Below are positions 1 to 9,881 of a stretch of DNA of 64,000 nucleotides, one piece after another. Origin of the DNA: Theristus sp. LFF4_11 (lineage: Eukaryota; Nematoda; Chromadorea; Monhysterida; Xyalidae). The stretch's first letter is position 1, and every line of letters begins with the position of its first letter. Made by a program: the position numbers and the translations under genes. The notes under the pieces were generated by a model. That model was not told the DNA's origin, ran no database searches, and saw nothing but the letters and a program-made list of their open reading frames with translations. Location: the NCBI GenBank assembly GCA_030248135.1, contig JASANC010001250.1, forward strand, positions 1-64,000, read 5' to 3'.

Positions 1-203
1 TTTTATGCCAGTGAACCTGGATAGCTTGGATAACCTGTATTGTTTGTTCAATGACCGGATCACACAGATAGACTCTATTCATAACAAAAATCTTCAAAAA
101 TCTCAAGTAATTCGCAGAGCGGATTTTCGAATCTACGCCGGTTAATCCACTTTCGAATTTCGCCCTGAAATCTATGGCACAATTTTTGGTCTAAAAATGT
201 TAC

Positions 204-2047
204 CCAAAAAATCACGGTCCGATCAAACGGTGCGCCAGTTTTTCCAGTGACCTCTTGATTGGAGAAGATTGCTTGTTGACTGAAAGAGTGCATAACATCA
301 TTTCCGCCTTTTTTAAATATCAAAATTGTTGATATTATTTGAAAAAAATATTTTTCTGTAAATGGCCCAAAAAAATGAGCCAAACTGTGTAGCCTGCAAC
401 TGCATCGCAGAGTCGACCACCGTCACAGTGCACTCCCAGTTGTGGAAATCGGCCAACAAGTCGCAATTGATACGGCGGACGCTGAGAAATACATGAGCGA
501 ATTGTTCTTGTTTTTCTTCATCGGCGAGTTGAGCGGAGTGGATTTCTGTTGAGCTGATGAAACGGTTATTGCCGTCGATTTTAAAGTTGTCGTTTTGTGG
601 ATTTCGACATGTTTGAACGTTGTTTGTTTCATCAGACTGTCGGAGACGCTGAGCGGTGCACTGCAGAAAAAAGGCGTTTTTACTGTAATTAAAAAAACGG
701 CAGTATGTATGATTGTAGTGTTCTTTCTTAGAATTCCAAAATGACATCGTTTGACTGATTCCGATAAAAAGCCAATTTGGACATAAAACAAAAGATACGT
801 ATACCAACCGTTTTGTAGATTTCAATCAGCCTCAAACGATCGCCTGGCGTCATTGCGCGCGGTGAAACGTCCAAATTTAGTTGACTGAATGCAAAATTAG
901 TATTGCGGAATAATGTAACCTTTTCGACTTTTTTGGTGCTGCGTGCGTGGTCTGTCTGAGACGACACTCATCACATTGTGTCAATGTTGCACAGTCACAA
1001 ACAAACGCGCACACATGCCATTAGAGTGTCCGGTCTTCAAACCAGGACTTTACTCACCCATTTCCCCAGTCCAGTAGCGAGTTGGCACGTGCTTCGAGCG
1101 TTTGTAGTTTGGCGTCGGTCAACATTGAGTGTTTACCAAAAAGATGCCCGATTTTCAGCAGTTCAGCAATGATTTCGCTGTAAAACTCCAGTAGCCCAGG
1201 TGTTGAACATTGCTGATGAAGAAAACTTTATAACAACATCAACACAACTAAAATTGTCGTGTTCACACATTTACTGAACCGTTTCATTTTTGCGCCCGAT
1301 GGAAAATACCATTTTTCACCAAAAAAACATGGAATTTGAATTTGTGACTTGAACTAAAAGCCTGACATCAGCACGAACTAAAAATGATTTCCCTGATTTT
1401 GCTCACCGCGTAATTTTCCTTGATTGCAGTGATCCATTCGTTCAGCGCTATTCTGATTTCGGTGACCACTCGGTGCTGCGCTCGCGTCACTCGCTCAAAC
1501 GGACTTTCAAGAAAAAATAAGGAATTGCATGAGATTGGTGAACAAGAAAAACAACGCTGAAAAGTTGGCATCAGAATGGCATTTCTTTGACAGTGTTTGA
1601 ATTGCGTGTTTTCACCCATGTTTTACCCGGGGTTTTTCACGACGGCAGGCACAAACGCGACGAATGCAGCCGGGAAGATGCCGCGTTTCTCGCGGCCAAT
1701 CAGCGTACAGCCGCGGAGCCATTGGCCTGTTGGCGAAATACAGTTTTTTTTGTACGTGCATGTTGCACAGCAATGCTGCACACTCACTGACAAACACACA
1801 GGCACGCACACAGGGGAATACAGCAGCGCGTATGTCAGCATCGTGTGCCTATGTGTTTGTCTGTGAATGTGCAACATTACATCTGTGCGCGCTGTTTTCT
1901 GACTAGAACTTCATTAAACTGAACGCACTTCCCCGATACAAAGTTTCAAAAGTTTACCATCTGTCGTTCGCTCCATCACGTGCACCGTTTGGCCAACGCG
2001 CAGAGGCAGGGCATGTGGCACACTGGCACCGCAGAAGTCGGCAACAA
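204..2047 (-). CDS. DOCK-family Rac/Rho guanine exchange factor, N-terminal part (partial)
   Basis: DOCK proteins activate Rac/Cdc42 GTPases at the membrane; DOCK-A/B members start with an SH3 domain that contacts ELMO. Seven exons read in order on the minus strand: 2047-1958, 1726-1627, 1503-1407, 1212-1058, 884-809, 660-386 and 279-204; phases agree at each junction. The first two make a split SH3 domain (PHALPLRVGQTVHVMERTTD, then WLRG and KRGIFPAAFV, like WYRGY..KKGIFPASYI of DOCK1). The next three match the helical segment after it (RIALNEWITAIKENYA, FYSEIIAELLKIGHLF, QLNLDVSPRAMTPGDRLRLI). The last two are a looser match to the start of the C2-like DHR1 region. The start codon exon (upstream of 2047) and the rest of the protein (beyond position 1) were not found. 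The 386 donor is ambiguous. Family assignment rests on remembered family patterns. Confidence 0.82.
970..1065. repeat. Dispersed CACA-rich hairpin element, copy 1 (partial)
   Basis: The motif is a TGTTGCACAGTCACAAACA-type arm followed by a conserved tail like GGTCTTCAAACCAGGACTTT. Related pieces with one or both arms occur near 1740-1910, 19480-19640, 20410-20545, 22280-22410, 30570-30745, 35085-35260, 40250-40440, 41580-41715 and 59500. It lies in a DOCK intron. It is probably a non-autonomous DNA element. Confidence 0.55.
1740..1910. repeat. Dispersed CACA-rich hairpin element, copy 2
   Basis: The left arm (GTTGCACAGCAATGCTGCAC, CAAACACACAGGCACGCACA) is mirrored on the right by TGTGCCTATGTGTTTGTCTG and GTGCAACATTAC, making a long imperfect hairpin. 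It starts right beside the 1726 acceptor of the DOCK SH3 exon. Confidence 0.6.
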
Positions 2048-3999
2048 CTGTAGAACAGGAAAGAAGGGTCTTTTGGGTGCATTGGATCGGTTTAGGACTG
2101 GACAAATCAGCGTGTTACAGTATGGCCGAATAAATGAGGCAGTCCATCAAGGCGGGATCAGTCGCAGACTAGGAGCTGTCTTTTTCAAAAATGCAAACAT
2201 AATTCCCAATCATGTGTGCAACGGAAAAAGAGTGAACAGAATAGCGCGGATAATCCGTTAGTTTAAAAAACGCGTCAAATTTGGCACACAATTTGGTTTC
2301 TCAACGTCTTTTTTTCTTACATTCATTCGCGCGCTCGCTGAAAAAATATCTGCATTCGGCCATACCGTAGATAAAATTTAAAACGATTCATTTGCAAAAA
2401 ATTATCTAAAAAATCAGACAGACCAACGGCGCATTTTTTGTGCTCTTCTGTTGTTAGCCACGGCATTGCTTGAGATTGAGATTTCCAAGTTTCCAAACAG
2501 AAATAGTTTCAATGTTTTCAGACCGAAAAAGACGAAAACATGCTTAGCTTGCGAGCCACATGTTGCACCAATCCCATTTGAGCATTTACTGACCCAGAGA
2601 CAAACACCCGGAAAAAAGTGCAGCCGTGATAAATAAATTTGCGAAAAACATTTCAGTTGAAGACCATGTGTCTGTCCAACGAAACTACATACAGAAAGAA
2701 ACTGTTGCGTTTTTGTTTCGGAATGAAATAAACGACACAGAGACTATTTGGAGGAAGAAGACAAGAATAATAGCGATACTTCTGGCCTACAACGAGAGAG
2801 GAAAATCTCGCCCCGATCTTTGACGCGCCTTTCCTTAAATCGAGTTTGACTAGTGGCGGGGCCAGCGGATACGCTGAGAACGGCTCATTGTGTTTAGCGT
2901 TTGGTGCACGCGCTAAAAATGCCACATGAAGTGTTCTGTTCGTATGCAGTCCGCATATGGCCGTTCTAGATCATCAAGAAAAACGCCAATCCAATGAAAC
3001 AAAGAAGACGCCAAACTTGTGTGATGTAGCTTTGTGGGTGAAAGATCGAAAAACTACCAAGGATTCTCCAATAGATAAGCTAGAAACGAACATGTTTTGA
3101 TTAAACGCGAAAGATGGTTGAAAAAGCAGAACACGTTTGCACAAGTCTCTTTCTTCACTGTAAATAGCTAATCGGCGTTCTTTGAATCTCGTTGAAGTTG
3201 AATGGAACTTTGAAAATGTTTGAATTTCGTTTTTCTTGTCGTGTTCTAATCGAAACCAGACAAAACTAAAATTACGAACAAGTTTTAAAAATACACTACC
3301 CACAAGTGCACAAATAAAAAACCGCCTTTTCGACAACCAATCCGCGTTTTTTATCAGTGTTCATCACCAAGAAAACCGGCTTAGCGGTTACTAAAAACGC
3401 GAAAACGCATTTTCAATAGTTTCAGCAGCCAATTTTGTTGGCCCGTTTTCATGAGCTACAATGTACATGCGGAATTTGTGTCATTTCAAGATGAGTTTTT
3501 GACACTTTTAAAAACAGAAAGGTCTTTTATGAAGATACACCTCACCGAGTTTCATAGAACTTTTATTGTTGTACAATACAATGTATATTGCATGTTACTA
3601 AATTGTACTTTCAGATAAACAACAAACATTTGGAATAAAATGAAACATGCAAACATTCAAAAACTGTCAAACATTCAATCTTCAATGTCACCGAATTTTT
3701 AGCTCACACGCTAAAAAATGTCCGAACTCGATTTCTGACAGTCCGTCAATTCATTTTCTGGGCCAGGACACGACGCGGGACTTGGACACGGCTCGGGACA
3801 CGCGGCGGGACACGAGTTCGAACATTTTTAACGTGCCGTTCGAAAAGTACATTGCAACCTTTGTTATCGCGTTATCCGGTTCAAAAATGTTTGCAGACAG
3901 ATTAAACGATCGTTTTTTGAGCGAACATAGTTTTTTTATTCATTTGATGCGTTTTCTGAGGCTGTCAATCGATTGCATAGTTGCACAGTTTTCATTCTT
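2048..3999. other. Intergenic region or first DOCK intron; no gene recognised
   Basis: It should hold the missing first DOCK exon, but I could not pick it out. Around 2110-2290 lies a dispersed repeat (listed separately). The rest is A/T-rich with only short open frames that lack splice context or family resemblance. Confidence 0.5.
2110..2290 (+). repeat. Dispersed repeat family 'GGCGGGATCAGTCGCAG', plus copy
   Basis: About 150 bp here match, with substitutions, the reverse complements of roughly 25690-25930 and 11660-11760. Shared landmarks are the GGCGGGATCAGTCGCAG block (absent at 11.7 kb), CTTTTTCAAAAATGC, ATTCCCAATCA and AGCGCGGATAATCC. It is a three-copy dispersed element of unknown class; open frames inside it look like relics. 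Confidence 0.6.
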
Positions 4000-5956
4000 T
4001 TATGCCATCATTAGACAACGGAACTCTGAAAAAAGTGATGGGAAAAACAAATCACTGTACAACGGTCCACCCACCGTAGTGGACGGGCCTAAATGGCCTA
4101 CTAGTTTTGCCATTGAAATTCTGAGCCTCATACCTTCATACTCGATGGTGCCGTCGCCGTTTTTGTCCGCCTCCAGTATGAACTCCTGCAACTCCTCCGG
4201 CGAAAGCTTGTCACCCTCTTCGTCCAGATTCTCAAGGACCATCCTCAGCTCGTGCACGTTGATGGTGCCCGTGTTGTAGATGTCGAATACCTGCGAAAGT
4301 ATTTACCGTAAAGTCTTGCATATAAGGTTCCACCCACTTATAAGATCCCCACCGAAAAGTGGGCGGTGTGTCACACGGCGGGAACCCAAAAATTCAAAAT
4401 TTTGACGTGGTCGAAATTCCACACCCCGTTTATAAGGCTTTCTAATCTTCGCTTTATAAGACCTCCTCCCACTTGTACAAGGTTGTCACACAAAAGTCCA
4501 TTTTTTCAGAAATTTTGGATCTTCAAATTTATATAAGAAGACCTTATATGAAAAACTTTACGGTATGTTTTAGTGACTTCTTGTATTATAGTGAAATGGT
4601 CTCGCTTTGTTTCGTATTGTTGTTTTCAGAAAAGTCCACTTGGAAGTCTGCGTTCTCTGCATAGAAAAACCGGTACAATTGCGCTATTTGGATTTGGTGT
4701 CTAAAATTGTACACGTGAGACAATGCCAAAGCACTCCTAAATTTTCTTTCTCAAAACTTTAGCCAATCAGCGAGGCTCATAAAACTATTCAGCAAAATAT
4801 ACTGTACATGAAACGCCTCGCGTATTTCTTCCTCCGGGTCGATATCAGCCGTCTGCTTCGCCATCAGCGCCACAAATTCATCAAAGTCGATCGTTCCGTT
4901 GCCTAGAAAAGCGCCACTCACGCGGGTTGAAGCACGCTGAAGCGCGCTGACGCGCGTCACTTCGCTACGCATTCACGAAGCAAAAAACCAGCGCGCTTCA
5001 GTTTTAAAACATACGCACATTCATACGCACGTTCATGTTAGCGCGCGTCAGCGCGGTTCAGCGCCGCGTTCATGAATGGGTTTAAAAGCATATACACCGC
5101 CAGGTCATTTCGTGTCAAGACCAGCCACCGTACACTGTAACCATAATCCTTACCATATTCCCTGAAATCCCTGTTAAAATACCGGTTTATGAAATAATAA
5201 TCACGTTCTAGCCGTTTCAGTAGCCGAGTTTTAGCTTCCGGCCGTCTGTTTTCTCAGAATACAACCAGTTTTACCACCCATCACGCTTGAACCACTTCTA
5301 CATTACACGTACCGTACTTCCTCCGTAACCCACAAACAACCGCAGCACACATAAATGCATGTTTGCTTAAGCCGGCCACTTTTTTCGCAGGAAACACAAA
5401 ATGCGAAACTAACTTTGAATTGCCGCTAGAAGGAACAAATGTATTGGGTTTCGTTAAAATCCAACACCTACACAATCAATCACCACCAATATTACAGTCT
5501 AATTCAACAACATATCCAACTAGCTGATTGGTTAATGTGATCACGTGATGCATATGCTTTCTGTACAAGCATAAATGCTGTGGAGGCGGAGTCTGTCCTG
5601 CACAGAAAGCAAACAACTCAAGTGATCACCAACCAATCAGCTGATCGCCTATAATTGGAGAGTTCGCCTGTGAAATATGTTCTCTTGCAACTCGTTCTTC
5701 GTTCGTCAGCTCTGTGTGATTCTGTGGAAAAACACACATGACTGATTTCAACCAACACCCTGTACCGACCGTCGGCGTCCGCTTCGTTCGTGATCGTCTG
5801 CAACTGAGACTCGGTCGGATTCTGCCCCAACGAGCGTAGCACGGTGCCGAGTTCACCAGTGGACATTGTGCCATCGCCGTCCTTGTCGAACACGGCAAAC
5901 GCCGCCTTGAACCCTTTCAACTCCGCCTCCGAGAACAGCTCCACCTGTAAAGACAT
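4000..5956 (-). CDS. Calmodulin-like four-EF-hand protein
   Basis: A calcium sensor of the calmodulin/troponin C class, expected to bind Ca2+ and then target proteins. Exons: 5956-5770, 4902-4808, 4290-4134 and a 26-nt last exon 4025-4000 ending ..EFRCLMMA. Phases close exactly, giving 154 residues against 149 for calmodulin. EF1 ([12 protein letters not shown]), EF2 ([12 protein letters not shown]) and EF4 ([12 protein letters not shown]) are canonical. EF3 ([12 protein letters not shown]) has Tyr and Thr at loop positions 3 and 5 and probably binds poorly. The N-terminus keeps ..[16 protein letters not shown] and [15 protein letters not shown]. The start is taken as [13 protein letters not shown]. 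Because CTTTACAG sits right after that ATG, the exon could instead begin at 5944 with an unseen upstream start exon. It is divergent, so a CaM-like protein rather than calmodulin itself. Confidence 0.88.
4304..4565. mobile_element. MITE-like element with about 25-bp terminal inverted repeats, copy 1
   Basis: It starts TACCGTAAAGT..CATATAAGGT and ends with the inverse ACCTTATATG..ACTTTACGGTA, about 262 bp apart. A second copy lies at 54757-55019 with the same interior (TCCCACTTAT, AAAGTGGGCGG, TGTCACACGGCGGGAA). It sits in the calmodulin-like intron, ending 13 bp from the acceptor of the 4290 exon. Confidence 0.8.
4918..5085. repeat. GC-rich long inverted repeat
   Basis: The left arm (GCTGAAGCGCGCTGACGCGC) pairs with the right arm (GCGCGTCAGCGCGGTTCAGC) across an 80-bp spacer. 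It could fold into a hairpin of about 40 bp per arm. It lies in the calmodulin-like intron just upstream of the EF2 exon. Confidence 0.65.
5488..5672. repeat. Palindromic CAGCTGATTGG / GTGATCACGTGATGCAT element, copy 1
   Basis: The arms carry GCTGATTGG..TGATCACGTGATGCAT on one side and GTGATCACCAACCAATCAGC on the other. The centre holds a GGAGGCGGAG segment. It is the same family as 9712-9881 and 33833-34000, with partial copies near 22440-22530, 30260-30340 and 44850-44950. Confidence 0.6.
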
Positions 5957-5999
5957 ACAGAATCGCCACATAGTCGCGTCACGAAACGTTCAAGTGGTC

Positions 6000-6155
6000 A
6001 CGGAACGCAACCTTCAGTCTCGAAACATTTCACGCAAGATCTCACGCTACGATCCACGTAACATTTCACATGTAACATTTTACGCAACATTTCGCGTATC
6101 ATTTCACGTGACAATTCCCGCAGGATTCACCGCAACATTTCACGCATTTTCGATA
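6000..6155. repeat. Degenerate short tandem repeat (AACATTTCACGC-like)
   Basis: About ten imperfect units of 12-13 bp run through this stretch (GAAACATTTCACGC, TAACATTTCACATG, CAACATTTCGCG, ATCATTTCACGTG, CAACATTTCACGC). It lies just upstream of the calmodulin-like start. Confidence 0.6.
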
Positions 6156-6159
6156 TACA

Positions 6160-7107
6160 AATAGGAGGCGGCAAAAACTTGCGTGAATTTTGTGACGATT
6201 TCTCAATGACGTGAAGTAACCAAATCGAAGAAAAAATCAGTGAAATAAAAAATCCGTTGTACCATATTGGAATCGCTGATTCGGCAGAAAATATAACCGT
6301 TTTTGTTGCTGAAGTAAAATTATTTCGAGGGAAATTTGAAGCGGTTCGACTGAATTATGTCAAACTTCAAATGGAGTTGATTGAATTCACTCTCTTCAAC
6401 CAACACAATCAGAACAAAAACCGAACGGTCAGTTGCTCCGGCATATTCTTTTGTTTTGAGTTGCTGCAAAGAGTTTGAAACAAGAGAGTACTAAAAATTC
6501 AAATTGAAAACAAAAAAACGACATCATTCAAATCGAAATAGGCGATGGAAACGACCAAAAACCGACTCATCTGGCAAAATCGCTCGGCCGCATCATAATT
6601 TGAAAATGGGCGGGGGGCGAACAAAAACTCAAACGAGCCGAATAAATAACAGATTAGAGAAACATACGAAATATACCGTTTTAACTATAGAAACCCTAGC
6701 AATCTTACTGAATCTGACTACGGTAGTTACCGTAACTTCAATCCCGGGGTAGGTTTTTAATAAAAACCTCCTCGCGAAAATCCCCAGCGGCTTTTGATTT
6801 GAATATCTGGCTTCCTTTCTGGCTTTCAAGCCAAAAACCCATTCTGAGTCAAGAGCTCTTAGTCAAAGAGAAGCAAGAAGATCTTTTCAAGACCCGATAC
6901 GATGGATACCTAATGTGGCTGGTGTGGACCTGAAGAATTCTGTCCAGACAATATAACTGGAAAATCAATGCACCAAGACTTTCTTTTGACGCAAAAGACA
7001 CTGCCGAAAAAAATTGGAAAACCACTGAAATGGAAATGATTTCAAAAGAACAATAAAAGAACAGTGCTCATGCTCTGCTTTTGAAAAAACTAAACAAAAA
7101 TAGCGAA
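6160..7107. other. No gene recognised
   Basis: An A/T-rich stretch with short open frames on both strands but no family motif. The upstream promoter of the calmodulin-like gene would lie at its left end. Confidence 0.4.
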
Positions 7108-7490
7108 ATGGTCCGAAAATTTTTTCAGTGTTTTCTGGTTTTTGTTCTCGCGGCTTTCCTTGAACATAAAAACTGTATCATAAGTGTCTCCTCTTCAGAA
7201 TGCTCAAATGTATGCCATGTTTGCATTGTCTACGATGGAAAATAAAAGTGTGTGCCCTATCAAAAATCGAGAAACATGTTCAAGGATGGACATAAAACTG
7301 TGCGGCTGTTTTTCAGTTGGCTAGCGGAAAAACGAGTGTTGCCGTTATTGCTGTGACTGTCATTTTGGCCCTATGCTTGTTCCAGCTCATGATATTCAGC
7401 AAACATGACAATTTTTTGTCGACCGCTCTTTTTGATCAGAACTCTCTTCAGTTTGAGCAGGAAAGTTCGGAAATCAGCGCACTCTTCTAA
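7108..7490 (+). CDS. Candidate small single-pass membrane protein, two exons
   Basis: Seen: an ATG in good context (GCGAAATGG) opens a hydrophobic leader (FFQCFLVFVLAAFL). A GTATGC donor at 7210 and a TTTTTCAG acceptor ending at 7316 join in phase 0 to a second exon 7317-7490. That exon holds a clear membrane segment (VAVIAVTVILALCLFQLMIF) and an acidic tail to a TAA stop. The model gives 91 residues: signal peptide, an ectodomain of about 20 residues with two cysteines, one membrane pass and a cytoplasmic tail. No family was recognised. The intron is short (107 bp). It could be chance, since there is no homology support. Confidence 0.38.
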
Positions 7491-9711
7491 ATGATTTTGA
7501 CATGCAAACCTCAAAGAAATGCAGTTTTTGCGTTCACTTTTGCATCACTGCTAGGCTCGCAGTGCACCGAAGCAAGAAAGGCACATTTCTTATAGCACTT
7601 CACTTTGACCCATATTCAAAAAATGGCAATTTTGCCCACGAATTGTCCCAACTTTTACAAACAAATCGCGCCAGTTAATATGCGTAAGCTGCACTTTATG
7701 TGTAGTTGATAACTGGACCGGGCCGAATGACAATATGTACAATTTGGAAATCAAAAAAAAGAGAATATAATGCAGTTTTTGGTTCATGTGGACCGTTGCT
7801 TGAAACAATATATCAAACTTTTTAGAACCTCCGCTTGAGCAAACTGCCTTTTATTATTCGTATATAAATGCACCAGCTGTGGAAGTCAAAGAGATAGAAT
7901 TGATAGTTGAAAATAAACGAGAAACAAAGAAAAGCATTGTTCGAATCTTGATGGGAAGAGCTGTTTCTTGGGAAAAGGCTAAGGAAGAAATCGAAATCCA
8001 AGAAAAAAACACTTTTGTGTAATGGTATGCTTTGTTTGACAGTCGAAAGTCACTTTCGTTCTTAATCTGTTTTCTAAACTTTTAAATCGGTCATATAAAC
8101 GTGCTCTTTGATACGCAAGAGGTGGCTCTTAGATTTTCTTGATCCAAGAGCTGGCTCTTAGCTATCCATGAGCTAGCTCTTACCTAGCCAAGAGCCTGCT
8201 GCTACACCTATCCAAGAAGACGGGCCAGTAAAAGCCGTGAACGGCTAGTTGTATCTTAATTGTTCGCGTGTGTAAAGATTGGAGAATAATCGGCTCTTTG
8301 GGTTTTCCTAAGAGTCATCTCAAAGTATTTTTCCACTGTAGCCCGTGGCGAAGGTACTATTAAATTTGCTATTGGTACTATTGGCTGACTGAGCAACATG
8401 CAGTTTTTGATAACTTATTAAAAACAGCACGTACACAGAACTTTTTAATTATAAAATGTAGTTTTTAAACCTTACAGTCGTGATGGAACGCACACATGAG
8501 TCGAAAACTGACGTGAATGGTATCATTAGTTTATGGGGACCACGAATACATGTACGCGCATTGATAATGCAGCAAATACACAAATATCACAAAGCTGCAT
8601 CACTAGAAAAAAAGTACGGCACATTGCAGCTGGCGGTACGCTGAAAATCTGAACAATTTGATTATTTTACTGAAAGCGCATTGCAAAAAATAGACATCAT
8701 ATCAAATCCTGAGCGATCATGTACCACAGGCGAAATAGCAGGTGATATCGCATGTTTTTCGCGATTTTTTCGTCTTCTGCAGTCTGTCAGGTGCAACTAA
8801 CTTTCGTACGTACACATATTTGCTATGAAAAAAGGTACGTTCAATCCTGACAAATACCATATGCAACTTGCGACTTAGCAAACGAACAACTGACTCTTTT
8901 GCGGTTCAATTCAAAAAAGATGGGTGACAAAATAGTTAGTGCCACACCGATGTCCACCAGGGTGATTAGGTTTTTTATTACTTTATTGATTGAAAAAACA
9001 TCGAAACCGCCAAAATAGAAGTTGTGCTGGCTGGAAAACTGGAACACCCAGAATGCTATTCAAATTCGCATCGCAATAACCGCTATTCTTTTGTTAACGT
9101 TGTTGTTTGGTTGAGAGAACCAACATGAGCTTTGTGGATATCGTAAAATCGCTTTATAAAGACCTTCTTTATACAAGATTTGTAGATAAGATTTTCCAAA
9201 TGGCGGAAAACCAAAAATCTCGGTTTAAAATTCATTTCGGCGCGAAAATGTATGACAGACTGTGACCGTGCACCGTTATAAGAAAGTGAACGGGCCTCCT
9301 CAGACCAGGATTCTTTATTAGCAAACCGTGCACACTTCATTTCAATAACTTTGAGCACAAAGGTCAAAAAACTTTGCTCTGCGTGTGTTCATTTCAAATT
9401 TCAAAAAATGACATAATCGTTCAAACACACTCCACTCAGGCGCACATTTTATGCGCTTTTTGGGAGCGGCCGAAACACGTGCCATCCTCAGGGGAATTTC
9501 AGTGTTTCATGCAAATGATATGCAGTAACCTCAATTTCTTATAGACACAATAGCTCTTTATACTACGGTATTTACCGTAGTAGGCAGTAGGTGGTCTCGA
9601 CTCGATCTACGGAGTTTGCCTTTGACTGTGAAACATTACTGTATCATAACCACACTTCGTGCGACTGTGTGTGGCAGATTACTGTAATTTGGTCGGTGCA
9701 TGTTGCTGCAC
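7491..9711. other. Repeat-bearing A/T-rich stretch without a recognised gene
   Basis: An open frame at 7811-8021 on the plus strand, behind a TTTTTAG acceptor-like site, reads as a charged helix (EVKEIELIVENKRETKK) and ends in TAA. It may be a stray terminal exon. A hydrophobic frame at 9047-8841 (minus) has no splice support. Confidence 0.35.
8105..8225. repeat. Imperfect tandem of small palindromes (AAGAGCTGGCTCTTAG-like)
   Basis: Four or five units of about 25 bp each hold a self-complementary core (CAAGAGCTGGCTCTTAG, TGAGCTAGCTCTTAC, CAAGAGCCTGCTG). A further related piece lies near 8295. Confidence 0.55.
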
Positions 9712-9881
9712 AGTCGAACTCTAAATCACAGGCAGTCAGCTGATTCGTTGGCGATCACGCGATGCATGCCATTCTGTACAGGACAAGCTCCGCCTCCGCA
9801 CTTTGCAATACGCCTGCACAGACAGCATGCATCACGTGATCATCAACCAATCAGCTGACTGCCGATAGTTTAAAGTTCGAC
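9712..9881. repeat. Palindromic element, best-preserved copy
   Basis: It begins ACAGTCGAACTCTAAATCAC and ends AGTTTAAAGTTCGACTGT, so the ends are inverted repeats. Arms of about 50 bp continue through GGCAGTCAGCTGATT and its mirror AATCAGCTGACTGCC. The size and ends fit a MITE. Confidence 0.7.

Noticed and set aside
75..383. Open frame of about 100 codons on the minus strand
   Set aside because: Only its 279-204 part is a plausible DOCK exon, flanked by TTTCAG and a GTAACA donor; the remainder is intron read-through.
7811..8021. Plus-strand terminal exon (charged helix)
   Set aside because: Acceptor-like site and stop are present, but no partner exon, start codon or family match was found.
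8841..9367. Membrane-protein-like minus frames
   Set aside because: Hydrophobic by A/T composition; no in-phase exon joins and no start context.
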